This document shows, piece by piece, positions 49,051 through 61,127 of a DNA stretch of 64,000 nucleotides. The notes beneath the pieces are model-generated. The model had not been told where the DNA came from. It made no database searches and saw nothing but the letters and a program-made list of their open reading frames with translations. The DNA lies in assembly GCF_012489685.1 (NCBI RefSeq), contig NC_080041.1, forward strand, positions 37,251,780-37,315,779, given 5' to 3'. Numbering within the stretch: the stretch's first letter is position 1; each line of letters opens with the position of its first letter. A program made the translations under genes and the position numbers. The stretch comes from Lotus japonicus. Its lineage: Eukaryota > Streptophyta > Magnoliopsida > Fabales > Fabaceae.

Positions 49051-52000
49051 CTAAATCCTCGAGTTGAAAGCTTCAAGCTGAACCCCGGCAGCAGCAATCC
49101 TAGAATCCAAGCTTTGCTTCACACGCTGCTCTGCTGCAACCTCCTTAGAAAGTTGGGATGTCGATAGCATCACATTCGTGCACTCAGCAGCTAGCGTATT
49201 CAGTCGGGAATTCACAGCCGGGCCTTCATCAATCAACATAACCTTTTGCTTCTCGAGCCTGGCTACCTCCCTGTGAAGCTCATCCAGTCGAGCATCAACA
49301 CTCGACAACTCAGCTACAATAAGAGTTTTCCTAGCAATCAGCTTGAGAACTTCTTCTTTCGCAGGCAATAGGCCATTGGTGTTGGAAGTCACTTGTGCCT
49401 TTTTAGTCTCAATGGATTGCTCCACCGCAATGGCCTTGTCAAGCGTGGCCACGATATCGACCACGAGAGTCTGCAACTCGACGAGAGCGTCTGCCTGAGT
49501 CTGATCAAGTTGTCGGCTTAAGAGGAAGGCAAGCAGTTCTTTCACTTCCTGGCCTAATTGAGGGGTGGCTCGGACACTGTCGATGAAGCCAGCATCGAAA
49601 ACCAGCCCTTTTAACTTAACAAGAGCCTCCTCAATCCGGCTATCATCGGGCACTCCACCAGACTGAGCAGTCTCAGTAGTTTCAGCTTGGCGCGGCGGAG
49701 ACTCAAGATCCAAAGTACCATCAAAGAAGCTCTGGAAGATGGAAAGAGGATCCTCGACTAAAAGAGCACTGAGCCTCTCACTAGAAGTATGAGAAGAGGC
49801 AGCCGTCTTAGAAGAAGCTGAGCCTCCCTTAGCATGAGGAGAAAGCAAAGCGACTTTGGCACCTGGTTGAAGTGGCTGAGGAGAAGGTTGAGGCTGTTGG
49901 GGAGAAGTTTGAAGCTGTCGAGGAGAAGGTTCAGAATGAGTGGAGGCCAGAACATCAGCCTTGGGTGGGGGCATCACGCCAATCACTTGGTCAGGCTGAA
50001 TGATTGGACCCTCACTACCCTGCACCTCATCATGTGGTACATTTTCTTCACGAGCAGGGGAAGGCATGTTCTGCATATCCTGCGGAGGAAAATTAGAAAG
50101 GTTATCTCGACATTGTTTGGTATAATAGAGTTCACAACCAGGATGTTGCCAAGCAATTGGTTTCGAGTTAAAATAGAATGTCAGTTTGTCCCACACAGGG
50201 TCTGACTCAGTAGAGTCTAAACTCGAACTAGAGGACTCTAAGCTGCTCGAAGAGCTAGATAGGACAACTGGTGAGGGTTTAGAAGAAAACCACGTGGCTC
50301 GAGGTACAGCCATTTTAGACATGCCAACCCTCTGAAGAATAAAAGTAAAAATGATTGAGAAAGAGGAAAAGAAAGCGAATTGAGACGAGATGTGAATTAA
50401 TGATTCACCTTAGGGCCAGATTCTCTGAGGGGACTGGAACTGGTTGAACTCTTGGAATGGTGGGAAGAGGAGCTGCCAGATTTACGACTAGACCTTTTCC
50501 CGGAGGTCTTCTTGGCCTGAGCCATCTTGACAGGAATTGGTGCAGTACCTTGAAGCAAAGGGCTAGAAGCCTGCTCATCAACACCTTGATCATCACCCTG
50601 CTGCACTTCCTCACGATGACTGGCTGATTTAGCCGGGGAGGGATTTCCCGCAGGAGGTTCACCAGCACCTTTAGCCCTTTTTTGGCTTACAGAAGTAGTA
50701 GGGGTGGCCCCTCGTTTTCGACTCTGAAACAAAAGCAAATGAGCATAAAGATATACACGTCGAGTAAAGGTCAAAGTTTCACAAGGTTCAGTATTACCTT
50801 AGGCATCTTGAGCTTATCAGCCAGAGTAACATCATCCTCATCATCCTCAGCTTCGACAATAGCAGAAGTCACTCGAGGAGAGGCTTGAGGGGTCGGTCGC
50901 GGAATCGGCTCAGCTACAAAAGGAAAACAAAGGAAAATTAAGTCGGAAGTATCGCAAAGATGCCAGGTCGAAATGATTACCTTGACCAATAAGCGTTCTT
51001 ATCGATATGTGGTTGAAGATTTCAACCGGCACATAGAGAGGGTAATTCCATAGATAACGCTTGGTCCAGGTCACCCGCTTCCGGGGGGGCAGTGCACTAT
51101 GGTAAAAGTTTTTGATACTCACGTGATCAACCCACTTAGGAAGCACCCCTGGAAAAGCCAAAGCATACTTACAAGTAGGCAGTGGTGGGAACCTAAAGCT
51201 TGTTTTTCGAATAATGAAAGAAAGACCATCCTCATTAGAAGGAATGCTCAATCGGGTTTTCTTGGCTTTAGCTTCCCACATTTGCCTTAGAACTTGGGCT
51301 GCTTTGGCAACCGTTTCCTGGAGTCGAGGACCCGGAAAGTATACTACATCGAAGAATTGTTGAAAAGCGTTGATCTCAGATGTATGCATACCTTTGGTTT
51401 TCTTTGGGGCCTGCTTCTGCAAAAGAAAAATATTCGTTATGCGTTGGAAGCAATCTTCAATTGGCGCCGAAATATCATGCCAATAAGCTGACCACCACGC
51501 CTTAAACGCCTGGGTGACGTAAAAGGATGGAGTAAAACTGAAAGGACTAAGACCAAGCAGCTCCTCCTCGTTGTAGTAGCTAATGGTAGTGTCGAAGGCA
51601 CTACGTTTGGTGATGGTACCAGGATAGAGGATGAGGGATTTGTCGAACAAGGTATTGGGCAGATCCTGGCTCAGCCCAAATTGTCGAGACACGAGCTGAG
51701 GATTGTAACCACAAAGAGTGAAATCATTACTGGCAAAATTGATGGTCAGCACCCTGGGAGATAATATAGTCTGCCAAAGTTCGACTTGATGCTGAGAGAG
51801 GTTCTCTGAGCCAGGAAGATTGGGGTAAGAATTCCTTAGCCACCGAGGGCCATAAGAAGGTTTGTGATACGGCGCAAAGCTCGAGCGGAAACGTTTCAGC
51901 TCGAAGAACATGGTGAAGTACTTCTTAAAGACAGCTTCGAACGTGGAGGCGTCATAAGGGGGAGTAAGGGCTTCAAACCTGAAAGCATCAACCCTTGTGT

Positions 52001-53003
52001 TAGACACCACAGGAGGGGGGTTCTTGGCTGGAAGAAACGATTCGAAAACCGCATTCATCCAAAGTCGAAGGAGCCAGAAAGGACCAGCTGCATTCAAAGA
52101 CGCAACCTTGGGATCTCGAATGTCGGCTATCGCCTCATTGATCATTTGGTAAAGATTTCCAAGCACAAGCCTAGCCATGGCGACAATTCGACCCTCATGT
52201 AACAGGTTGGCCAAAGGAAGAAGTTTAGCCGGAATCCTCAAGGATTTGGTGCAGAACACATAGGCAGAAAGCCAATACAACAGAAACGCGACATGTTCAG
52301 CATCAGAGACTTCACCATTCTCGACATAGTGATCTTTAATGAATTTACTGAAAGCGATGTTATCCGTCGGAATGGCGATGGGGTTGGTGGGGGCAGCAGA
52401 AGAATGATAATCATCACCCACCACCCAAAGGCCAGTGATGGCAGCAACATCAAGAAGAGTGGGAGAAAGCATCCCAAATGGGACATGGAAGCTATTGGTA
52501 GACCGCTCCCAAAAGAAAAGAGAACTCAGAAGCATAGCAGGGTTGAAAGTAATCGGCGACCTCGACAACTGAATGAGGTCGAAAATCCCAGTGACTTTCC
52601 AATGCCCAGCCTTACTAGCCTCCACCCTGTCAAGCCATTTCAAATAGGCTCCCTCACCAGCAGTTGGGTTAGGCGGTGCAGATCTAAAAGTCCTCTTGGG
52701 ATCTTTCAGAAAGGGCAAGCGGTAAGAGGGTCGAAACGCAAGGATAAGCTCATCCCCACGAACGCTGGGGTGAAACTGCTCGTAACCCTCAGGAAGACTG
52801 TTAGGCCTACCCTTCTTCGCCTTCTTCAAAGGACCTAAAATGGCACGTAGATTGCCATTTACAGAGATAGGGATAAATACCTGGGATTTCCAGATAGCCC
52901 GTTTCTCCCCTTCATATGGCGGGTCTGGAAGGGGAGTACGTTTGGCCTCGTTCATCTCGCACGCAGCGGCCAAGGGAATGACGTCGTTAGAACTGGAAGC
53001 CAT
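49051..53003 (-). CDS. Spliced antisense gene of the Tat element: plant mobile domain plus coiled-coil protein
   Basis: Four exons on the minus strand: 53003-50981, 50913-50798, 50723-50409 and 50331-49051. All three introns are GT..AG and every junction keeps frame, predicting about 1,244 residues. Start ATG at 53003 (MASSSNDVIPLAAACEM). Exon 1 matches the plant mobile domain (aminotransferase-like; PF10536-type): FFWERSTNSFHVPFGMLSPT, LLDVAAITGLWVVGDD, FLLYWLSAYVFC, AAGPFWLLRLWMNAVFE. Exons 2-3 are acidic then basic Ser/Lys-rich (EAEDDEDDVTLAD, KKTSGKRSSRKSGSSSSHHS), possibly nuclear-directing. Exon 4 is Pro/Gln-rich, then coiled coil (LDELHREVARLEKQKVMLID). No stop interrupts it, unlike pol on the other strand. 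Tat elements are known to carry extra open frames 3' of pol. Its role is unknown. Confidence 0.82.
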
Positions 53004-53126
53004 GAGAATATGCAGAAAACGCACCAGGAAAGTAAAAACCAGACGATTGAAGGTGATCACAAGTGAAATCAGACAAAGCTTGAATGTTTGAAAAAGCGTA
53101 GAGCTTGCAAAGGGCCAACAATGGCG

Positions 53127-53134
53127 TATTTATA
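53127..53134 (-). promoter_or_regulatory. TATA box of the antisense gene
   Basis: Minus strand TATAAATA (within CCTATAAATACG) about 125 bp upstream of the ATG at 53003. It is inside the element, separate from the LTR promoter. Confidence 0.65.
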
Positions 53135-53482
53135 GGCAAACGATTATAGGCAAACAAATAGTCGGACGTGAAGCTGCATTATAGGATGATGCATAAAATT
53201 TTTGAAATCCAACGGTTATTTTATTATATAACTGCAAACCCTAACATAAAGGCTAGAAAAGGGTCATGATTACCCTAGAATAGAGACGGCAGACGGCAGA
53301 CGAAGTCAGACGTCAAGGCTTCTGATTGGAGCAAAAGTCAAACGATAGGATCTCTGATGGGACTTGAAATCAGAAAGTGAAAAGTCGCGAATAGTCGTCA
53401 AGCTCCGTCGAAATGCACGAGCAAAAAATGCCTGATCCCTCCAAGGTCTGGTAGTCGAGAATCAACATTTTTGGGGGGCATC

Positions 53483-54253
53483 TGTTGGCCCAAGACAGAA
53501 AAAAACGCATCCGGCCCAAAACACCCAAGGTAGTCGAATTTGGACTAAAGAAAGGAAAAGGAAAATGCACCAAGTTAAGGAGGCAGCCGAATTCGACAAT
53601 AGTAATTACTGCTAAACACAGGCACATGTAACACGTGCCGCATTGACCAAGTCAGATTCTCACCACGATTGGTCGAAAACGTGGCCAAGAAACGGTTGAG
53701 GCAGTTGAAGAACACGACTCCCACCACTACGCATGGAACTTCCGGAGCAAGCATCAGATCGTGGGGAATCAGACCCACTAACCCGTCTAACAAGGAAGAA
53801 AACCGCCAAGGACACGCGAGACATGGAGCTCTATAAATAGGAAAATCTGATTCAGGAAAGGGGTTCCCAACTCAAACTCTGAAAAATTCACCAAAAAAGC
53901 TCTAAATGTCCGCATCAATGAGACTCAAGGAGCAAGACGTGATTATGGAGGAGTACGTTGCAGAACCAGCACTTTAGTTTTCTTGTATTAAGCTTGTCAA
54001 TTTCCAGTTCCTTTGCAGTTTCCTGTCGAAATTTACATTTCTTGTAGCTTTCGTGTTATTTTGATTTATGTGACTTCTTTGTAATTGACCCGTGCTTAAT
54101 GAAATCCAGTTCTATTTGAATCGTTCGTTGTTGTCGAAAAACACTCACGCACACACAACACTTTGGCAAAGCGTTTTCTCAAAAGGACCCTGAATCTAAA
54201 CTTCCTTTAGTCGAACTAAGAGGATATTTGTTTACCAAAAATCCGTGTAAACA
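53483..54253 (+). repeat. 3' LTR of the Tat element
   Basis: 771 bp, TGTTGGCCCAAGACAG to GTGTAAACA. Lacks 13 bp present in the 5' LTR between two GGCCC copies. Confidence 0.95.
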
Positions 54254-54997
54254 CTATTAAAGTGGGAAAGCATGGCAGCATGTTAATGCCAAGGTGCTTA
54301 GTATTAGGAGTCAAAGGAATAATTCAATGGATGTTGCAGTTGAATGTTAGTAGAATTCGACTGAATGTTTTCTATATATTTGGATTAGCATTTCTTGGAA
54401 GCAGGTCGAGAATTCAAGTTAATGATTAATGCATGGGTTGAAAAAGTTAGCAGTATATATAATTGGGAGATGACAAGACACAATGGACATGGCATTAGTA
54501 TTTATTTTGACCAAACATAAAGGACTTCGACAGCAAAGGAGAAAATGCAACCGTGGAAGTCATTCAGAAGCAGAATGAAGGTGGCGGTTACCGGAAGTTA
54601 CAAGAAATCAAAGGCTCTGATTAGAAAATTATTTTCTATGTTTGAATCTTAACCGTAGGACTATGTTAGCAGTTTTATTTTAGACATTATAAATAGTAGG
54701 TTGTAACTAAGAATAATCAGATTTCATACATTTAGGTTCTAAAACTCTGAAAGCCAACAAGTCAATCACACAGACAATTTACTTTGCATTTCAATTCATC
54801 TTGTTTCATCTTTTCTTCTTTTTTCTCTTTTATTTTTCCTTTATTTGTCTCAATTTCTTTACTTTATCTTATTCTTCATGAAAAAATCTGGAATTGACAC
54901 TCAAACGTTTTCACTAAAGAACCCAAGAGGATTCAAATTCAGTCCCTAGATTCATCCTTGGATTCTCTATTTGTTTTACCAAAATTTGGTGTAAACA
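54254..54997 (+). mobile_element. Outer Tat-type LTR, segment 3 of 3
   Basis: Starts with the target copy CTATT and ends TTTGGTGTAAACA. A TATA-like ATTATAAATAG lies near 54688. The primer-site-like TGGCACGCCCGGTGGACG follows at 55001, so this is a 5' LTR on the + strand. Confidence 0.85.
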
Positions 54998-55198
54998 AGT
55001 TGGCACGCCCGGTGGACGAGTTTGTGAAAATTAAGTTTTCAAAGTGTCATTCTAAATCTGGTTCGAACTCCAGTTGTTAATTTACGTGCTTAGTTTCACG
55101 TTGGTTTAAGATAATAGTCGAAGTTGATTTCAAGAATCTATATGTTGATTTTTGGAATTTAAAATTCTGTACCAAGACCATCGTGACTAGATTTCCAG
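54998..55198 (+). mobile_element. Start of the interior of the outer Tat-type element
   Basis: Primer site at 55001-55018, then leader sequence without a gene, cut by the CACTA element at 55199. Confidence 0.7.
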
Positions 55199-58100
55199 CA
55201 CTACTACAGAAAAGGCCTATCGCCACGGTTAAACCCGCCCTTTTGCCACGGTTCAACCGTGGCAATAGCTTCCGTGGCAATTGAGCAATTGCCACGGTTG
55301 AACGTCAAACCGTGGCAATTGATTCGCTATTGCCACAGTTGGAAAAGGGAAACCGTGGCAATATGTGGCATCTGTTGCCACGGTCCAAGGAGGAACCGTG
55401 GCAATAGATGACCTCTATTGCCACGGGCCAGGGAGGAACCGTGGCAATAGATGACCTCTATTGCCACGGGCCAGGGAGGAACCGTGGCAATATGTGCCTC
55501 TATTTTGGCAATATTTTGTAATACAAAATATGCCCTTTTTCGGATTTTTTTATTTTATTTGATCTGGTCTTAAATTGCAGTGCATTTTAAATAGGAGGGG
55601 AGGGGTGTTTGAACCCATAAGCAAGAAAAAATACAAGAAAAATAAACTTGCACAAAATCACATGTTGAGAACAACAACATTCACATATTCCAGCCAAGAG
55701 AACCTACATTCAAATATTCCAGCCAAAAGAATAACAATACTGAACCCAAGTAATTTGTCCAAAAAAATACTAATAATATTGATAACTAATTGTTCTTGAG
55801 AACATACTCTCTCAAGTGAGCTATAAAAACTACTCTAGGGTCAATATCATGGAAAGTCCTGGCCAAAAAGCTACTTCTATATGCATCTAGTAGAGTACCA
55901 AGTAAGGGCTTCCCTGAAACATATACAAAACAAGTAGAGTGAAGGTGAAATGTCAGGTTGGAGATTATGACAAAGAAGTTTCTATTCTAAACTATTTTGA
56001 ACTATTTACTTATGCATGACAGCCTGAGATAAGATGTTAAAAGATTTGAAATCCTTCCCTTAAATTTTGCAAGCTACTTCTATATGCATCTTATCTCAGG
56101 CTGTCATAGTGCAAGAATATAAAATGAAGCTATATTCTTTTTAACAAACATATGTGAAACAGGTCTATATCTCTATTCCTATTTCTAATGAGACATGAAA
56201 TTAAAAATTAAAAGAGAAGGAAAGCAGTTATCACATGAAAACAAAAACCAATTTTGTGATCATAAGATTTGTATTTTGCTGTCACCAAAAACCAATTTTG
56301 CTTACCCAAAAAAAAGCTTCAACCGCAGTCACTGCATTCATAACTCAGATGATTGAAAATGACATCACATTTTCAAAATCAATTGACAGCAACATAGTAA
56401 ATATACTAATCTTTACTCAATTTCCATAACATATATCGCAATCCTGTTATTCTTATGATAAATATCAAATGGAAAATAGAACACACCTTTACAACAGATA
56501 CATATGAATAAGTTAAACCAACATATTTTCCCACCATTGCAATCCTCACCTGTAAATTTCAAAATGATCTCATTCTCATGTACAATATTTCATGAAAAAT
56601 TTAAAAAGAGCAATGCAAACTACACATATAGACATAGTACTAACGGATACATTAAGATTATCATAGGACTCTGCCATCGTTGTCCATTGCTGTAAATCAG
56701 GAGGTGTGGCGCGGATGAAAAAATTATAAAAAGTGAAGTAGAATGATGTTTCCCATATATTATCACTATTTTTCAAGAGGAAAACAAGTAAAAGACAAAT
56801 TAAGAACTCACTTGAGTAAGTTACGCTGCTGTAGAATTGCATGGTGATCATTTTCACTCTGAAAATAGCAGTCAATCATGAAGAGAATTAAACAAAATAT
56901 AAACCAAAGCAAGTAATCTTAATGGAACCAAACTTTATTACAGACTCACTCTAAGTAAAAGGGGAATGTGCCAAATGTTTGGTACATCATGGATATTCAG
57001 AATATTATCAACCCGTGAAAAAATATACAGAAAATATCAATCAATAATAAAACAATGCTTGCTTGGAAAATAGCCAAGCTCAGTTCACCTACTAACTTAC
57101 TGGAACATGGCAAACTGTGAGAGCTTTTCCTTGGTACTCTGCAGCAGAGGCTGCCACATTCAAGAACAAATGAATGAGACTGTATTGTCTCTATAAATGA
57201 ACAATTGTCCTTACTTCAAATTTGGTGGGTTCAAAGAAGAGATTTGCATGCCAAGATGCCACTGAGTTTGAACCCTGCAGCAAGAAACAACATTGCTTGT
57301 CAAATTTCACCAATATATAACTCAAAGGTACAACTCACATATTATGATCCTCTCATGTCACATGATAGAATCATCTGCAATGTTGTGTCTATCCCTTGCT
57401 TCATACATTTTCAGAGAGCCGCACAATTAGACACGTGATTTTATAAGATAATGACATGTGAAATTTTTAACATGAGAGGATCCTCATTCGATAAAAAAGA
57501 GTGACTAAGGAATTAGCTGAATAAGAAAATATCAGGTGTAATTGCTGAAATCATCACAGACAAACCATTCACAAGGTGAGGAATGAAGTGATTGTAGGTC
57601 CTTTGCTGTTTCATGTCTTTCCCTCTCACCTGCTGCAACCACAGAAGTCATTGTTGAGGCGGCCATGTAAGCTGCAACCTCTGATTTATAACCCCGTGAG
57701 GTTGCTTCTGCCTCCTATTGTGGTGACTCTACTCCTGCAGACACAAGGTTTTTTATAAGGCTAAGGCTGCAAAGCAGCCAATCCAGAGAAATAATGCACT
57801 CGCCACTCGCAATAGCAAAACACAATGAAGGAAGGGTGGAGAAACATACCGTTCCTTTGCATTCCAAAAAGATTTAGGTATTCTCCGAAAAGCAGCAACT
57901 ACTACATTATGCAAAACAAAGTCCTTATAATGGGCCCAAAAGCTCCGCACTAACATTTGTATATCACTAAAGATAAAACCTTATTGAAGGAAGACCCAAA
58001 ATTGAATAAAACTCAACACTCTGCAAGTAGTTAGCATATAAAACCTGGTCATATTGAAACCTTGCCGCGATGCTTCCACTGGAATGAAGAAAAAATTTGA

Positions 58101-59857
58101 CCATAATCTTTGGTCATTCTTTTCCGTATTCATCCGCACTAACATTTGTTCATCTGCTTCCACTGGAATGAAGAAAAAATTTGACCATACAAGAAGAGAA
58201 AATAAAAGAAAGGTCCAAATGAACCAGAACAGATACAAAAGCAACAGAATGCAGCAAAATAAACACCTATTTCTGAATCTGCTAGCCTTAACTATCCAAG
58301 ATACTACTACAAAACAAAGCTTCTGGTTAGAACAAATCCCTTATAGTACTCTGAGGCAAATCAGTAGTGATCAAGAGCCATCCAAGGAGAAAAACAGTAA
58401 CTTAAATTGCTCAAAGACATCCCAAATAAAAGCTAAATCCCAAGACCGCATATTGATCCAACCTGCTGCTACTTCCTATTTGAAGAAGAACAATGAGTAT
58501 TGAGTGAGTGAGGAACTGAAATAAAAAAAACCTACACACTATCTTGCAAGGAGTTTTGATATCTTGCAAGGAGTTTTGATAGTTGTCAAAATCTTTGGAA
58601 ACATGCTCTTCCAAAGTGAGCTAAAAATTTGGTACAACAAAGTGGAAATAAACAGAATGGAAATAAACAAAAAAGACAGAAAGAAACAAAGCACACTAGT
58701 ACAAGAGCTAAAAGTATTGATAGAAAGACCCCAATGACAATCACATAGACTGTAAAGTATCAGAGGTACCAATTGAAGCAAGCAGCACACAAACACACTA
58801 TAGGCTCCATTAATTCCTATGACACTATCTTAAATATCATAATCCAAAACCATGAGATATTTAGATCAAACCAGTAGATTTAGACCCAGCACAGTACAAG
58901 CATTCTCCAATTAAGCACTGCAAATTCCTTTGTCATCTGTTTGATTATCAGTACTAAAAAGACCATATAGGAGTGCTTCTATTAACTCCTGACTTTGCAA
59001 TCTGAACCAGTTCTTGTAGGAGCTTCCTTAGTTATTGCTTCTAATTACTTAATATGCTAGTATACCTTGGCTGTACCTTCCACAAAGATGTGATTAGTTG
59101 ATAAATTTCATGAAATTTATTTATATCTTGCAAGGAACAGGCTTAAGACTGTTTCAGGAGTCAAAATGAAGAGAGAATACAGAGAATTCACTGAATTAAA
59201 TAAATAACAAAGTACATAAAAACATTGGAGGGTGAAACCCCAATTACGTGATTCAATTTTGTTTTCCTTATTGCAATTTTGACAACTATTATTTTAACTG
59301 ATTGCAACTTCATAGATTGTACATGTAGAGATACCAATCACTGCTATAATTTTGATTGTTCTAGAATCTTGCAAGGAACATAACAAGAGGGAGATGAGAA
59401 AGGTACCTGTGGATGGTCTTGCAGTGAGAACGGCGATGGAGAACGAAGACGGCGTGACAGCGTGACGGCGAGCAGCTAGCGTGAACGGCGATGGAGAACG
59501 GAGACGGCATGACGGCGTGATGGCGAGCAGCTAGCGTGAACGGCGATGGAGAACGGAGACGGCGTGAGGAGGAGAAGATGACTTCGCCACTCTCATCGAG
59601 GGTTAGGGTTCTGCTTTGGAAAAAATTGGAGAGTGAGTGTGGGAGGGAAAAAAAATGGAGAGTGGAGCTAGATTGTTAATTTACTGGTGGGGTTTCTAAA
59701 AAAACAATGCCTATTGCCACGGTTCCTAAAAATAATAATAAAATATTTCCCCTTTTGCCACGGTTCCGTGTATAACCGTGGCAACTAACCTTTTGCCACG
59801 GTTCCGCCTATAACCGTGACAATTGGGGCGTGGCGAAAAGCCTTTTCTGTAGTAGTG
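55199..59857. mobile_element. CACTA-type DNA transposon, apparently non-autonomous
   Basis: 4,659 bp. Terminal inverted repeats CACTACTACAGAAAAGGC at the left and its reverse complement at the right. Subterminal arrays of TTGCCACGGTT and ACCGTGGCAAT motifs occupy 55217-55505 and 59711-59830, as in plant CACTA elements where transposase binds. The flanking 3-bp target is CAG at the left and TAG at the right, one transition apart. The interior shows no recognisable En/Spm-type transposase. Some minus-strand segments have plausible splice sites (for example a donor at 57861 after FRRIPKSFWNAKE) and may be transcribed. Confidence 0.88.
59428..59566. repeat. 55-bp tandem repeat near the right end of the CACTA element
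   Basis: About 2.5 copies starting at 59428, 59483 and 59538, each with GAACGGCGATGGAGAACG and GCGAGCAGCTAGCGT. GC-rich, in contrast to the AT-rich interior. On the minus strand it lies just downstream of a short frame starting MRVAKSSSPPHAVSV that ends within the repeat. Confidence 0.85.
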
Positions 59858-60576
59858 TAGTCTTGGTTCAATTTTTTCCATCTGACACGGTTTGTTGGAT
59901 AAAAAGGCTATATATATATATTGTGAATTTTAATCGGAAGAAGAAAGCCTTTCGATTCCAAATTGTGAAGGAGATTTTTATGAAAATGTCTCAAAACAAA
60001 TTGGTGACTCTGCTGGGGATCTCCAAGTTTAATGTAAGCCATGTGTGTTGGAAAATTTTGTTTTTTATAGATAATAATGCTTCAAGTTTTGGAATTTCAA
60101 GTTTAAGAATTTCATACATGATACATCCAATATTACCTCCACGAAAAGGAATTGGCTGAATTACAAGTACCTTAATACACAAATTTCGGCATACATAGCC
60201 AAAAAAGAAAAAGAAAAAAAACGGTCTTCATGGCCGAAATCAACTCTTCAATGTTCTCTTAATACAAAAAGATTAATCTTTTTTTTTTTTTTTTTTACAT
60301 AAAGATTAAAGTTCAAACTGGTTATGTTGGGAGTAAAATATTTCTTTCAAGATTTGCTTCTTGGTGTATTCAGTTAGTCTCATATTGTGTCGAATTAAAT
60401 TTAGCCAAAAAACTAATTTGAATTATCAATAGTGTATATTTTGAATTGTAGTGCAGAAAAATCAATTATGTGGAAGGCCAATCCTAAGTTCTTATTCAGA
60501 GGTCGAAGATTATTGCTAGATGCAATATACATTTTGATGCAATAAGTACTTGGCCTATGTGATTTCCGTGGAAATA
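59858..60576 (+). mobile_element. Retroelement DNA right of the CACTA element, with an Ogre-like primer site
   Basis: TTGGTGACTCTGCTGGGGA at 60001-60019 resembles the primer-binding site of Ogre/Tat elements and follows a CA (59997-59998) that could be an LTR end. A short frame reads MSQNKLVTLLGISKFN. I cannot tell whether this continues the outer Tat element or is another element. The rest is AT-rich. Confidence 0.45.
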
Positions 60577-61127
60577 CTAGTGTTTTTTTACCCGCGCTTT
60601 GCACGGGGAATATGTATGTCGTATTTGATACGTCTATTAATATCTTGATTATTAAAAATATATTAAACAACATATGAAATAAAAGAGTCTGAATTGCTAA
60701 TAAAAGTGGACCAAAATATATTAATTATTATTTAAATTTACAAAAAAAAGAGACATTCTTCTTTTTTGGTTCAAAAGAAGAGATATTCTAAGCAACAGAG
60801 AATAGAAATATTCTTGCCCAGACCCCAAGTTGTGAACATTAATTTCGCTACTGCAGTAGTTATCTTTTCATGGTAAAAAAAATGAAATCTGAGATAAATT
60901 GGAGAAGCAAATGCAATTATGCTGGATAGTATTGGCAAACAATTTAAGTTTTCAGCATCACCACAGCAAATTTTGTTCTATTTTTTTTTTAGGAGCGGCT
61001 AAAAATCAGATAGCCATCCTTGTGTATCGTACAAACAAAAGATGAGAATCAGATAGTATTCAATGTTTAAAGGTCGAGAGCTTAAGAAACAAAACATCAA
61101 AACAGAGAATCAAATTGGATTAGTAGA
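60577..61127 (-). mobile_element. Candidate non-autonomous Helitron (551 bp)
   Basis: On the minus strand the 3' end shows a hairpin CCCGTGC-AAA-GCGCGGG (60591-60607), ten bases, then CTAG followed by host T, the canonical Helitron 3' end. A possible 5' end TCTACTAATCC begins at 61127 after host A, giving insertion into an AT dinucleotide. The 3' end is convincing. The 5' end is a guess from the consensus TC start. Confidence 0.5.

Larger units (their letters stand above)
40048..54253 (+). mobile_element. 14.2-kb Tat-clade Ty3/Gypsy element with antisense genes
   Basis: LTR 40048-40831 (784 bp) and LTR 53483-54253 (771 bp), exact target duplication CTATT (40043-40047 and 54254-54258). The LTRs share the TATA box TATAAATA (40410 and 53832) and differ by about three substitutions and a 13-bp gap between GGCCC repeats near the start. 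A primer-site-like TGGCACACCTGGTGGGAC starts at 40835, and the purine tract TTTTTGGGGGGCATC precedes the 3' LTR. It carries broken gag-pro-pol on the + strand and two antisense genes 3' of pol. Two RNase H domains mark the Tat clade. Confidence 0.95.

Noticed and set aside
58054..58503. 149-residue + strand frame inside the CACTA element
   Set aside because: Contains a short internal duplication and low-complexity Lys/Asn/Gln-rich sequence; no transposase motif, probably chance.
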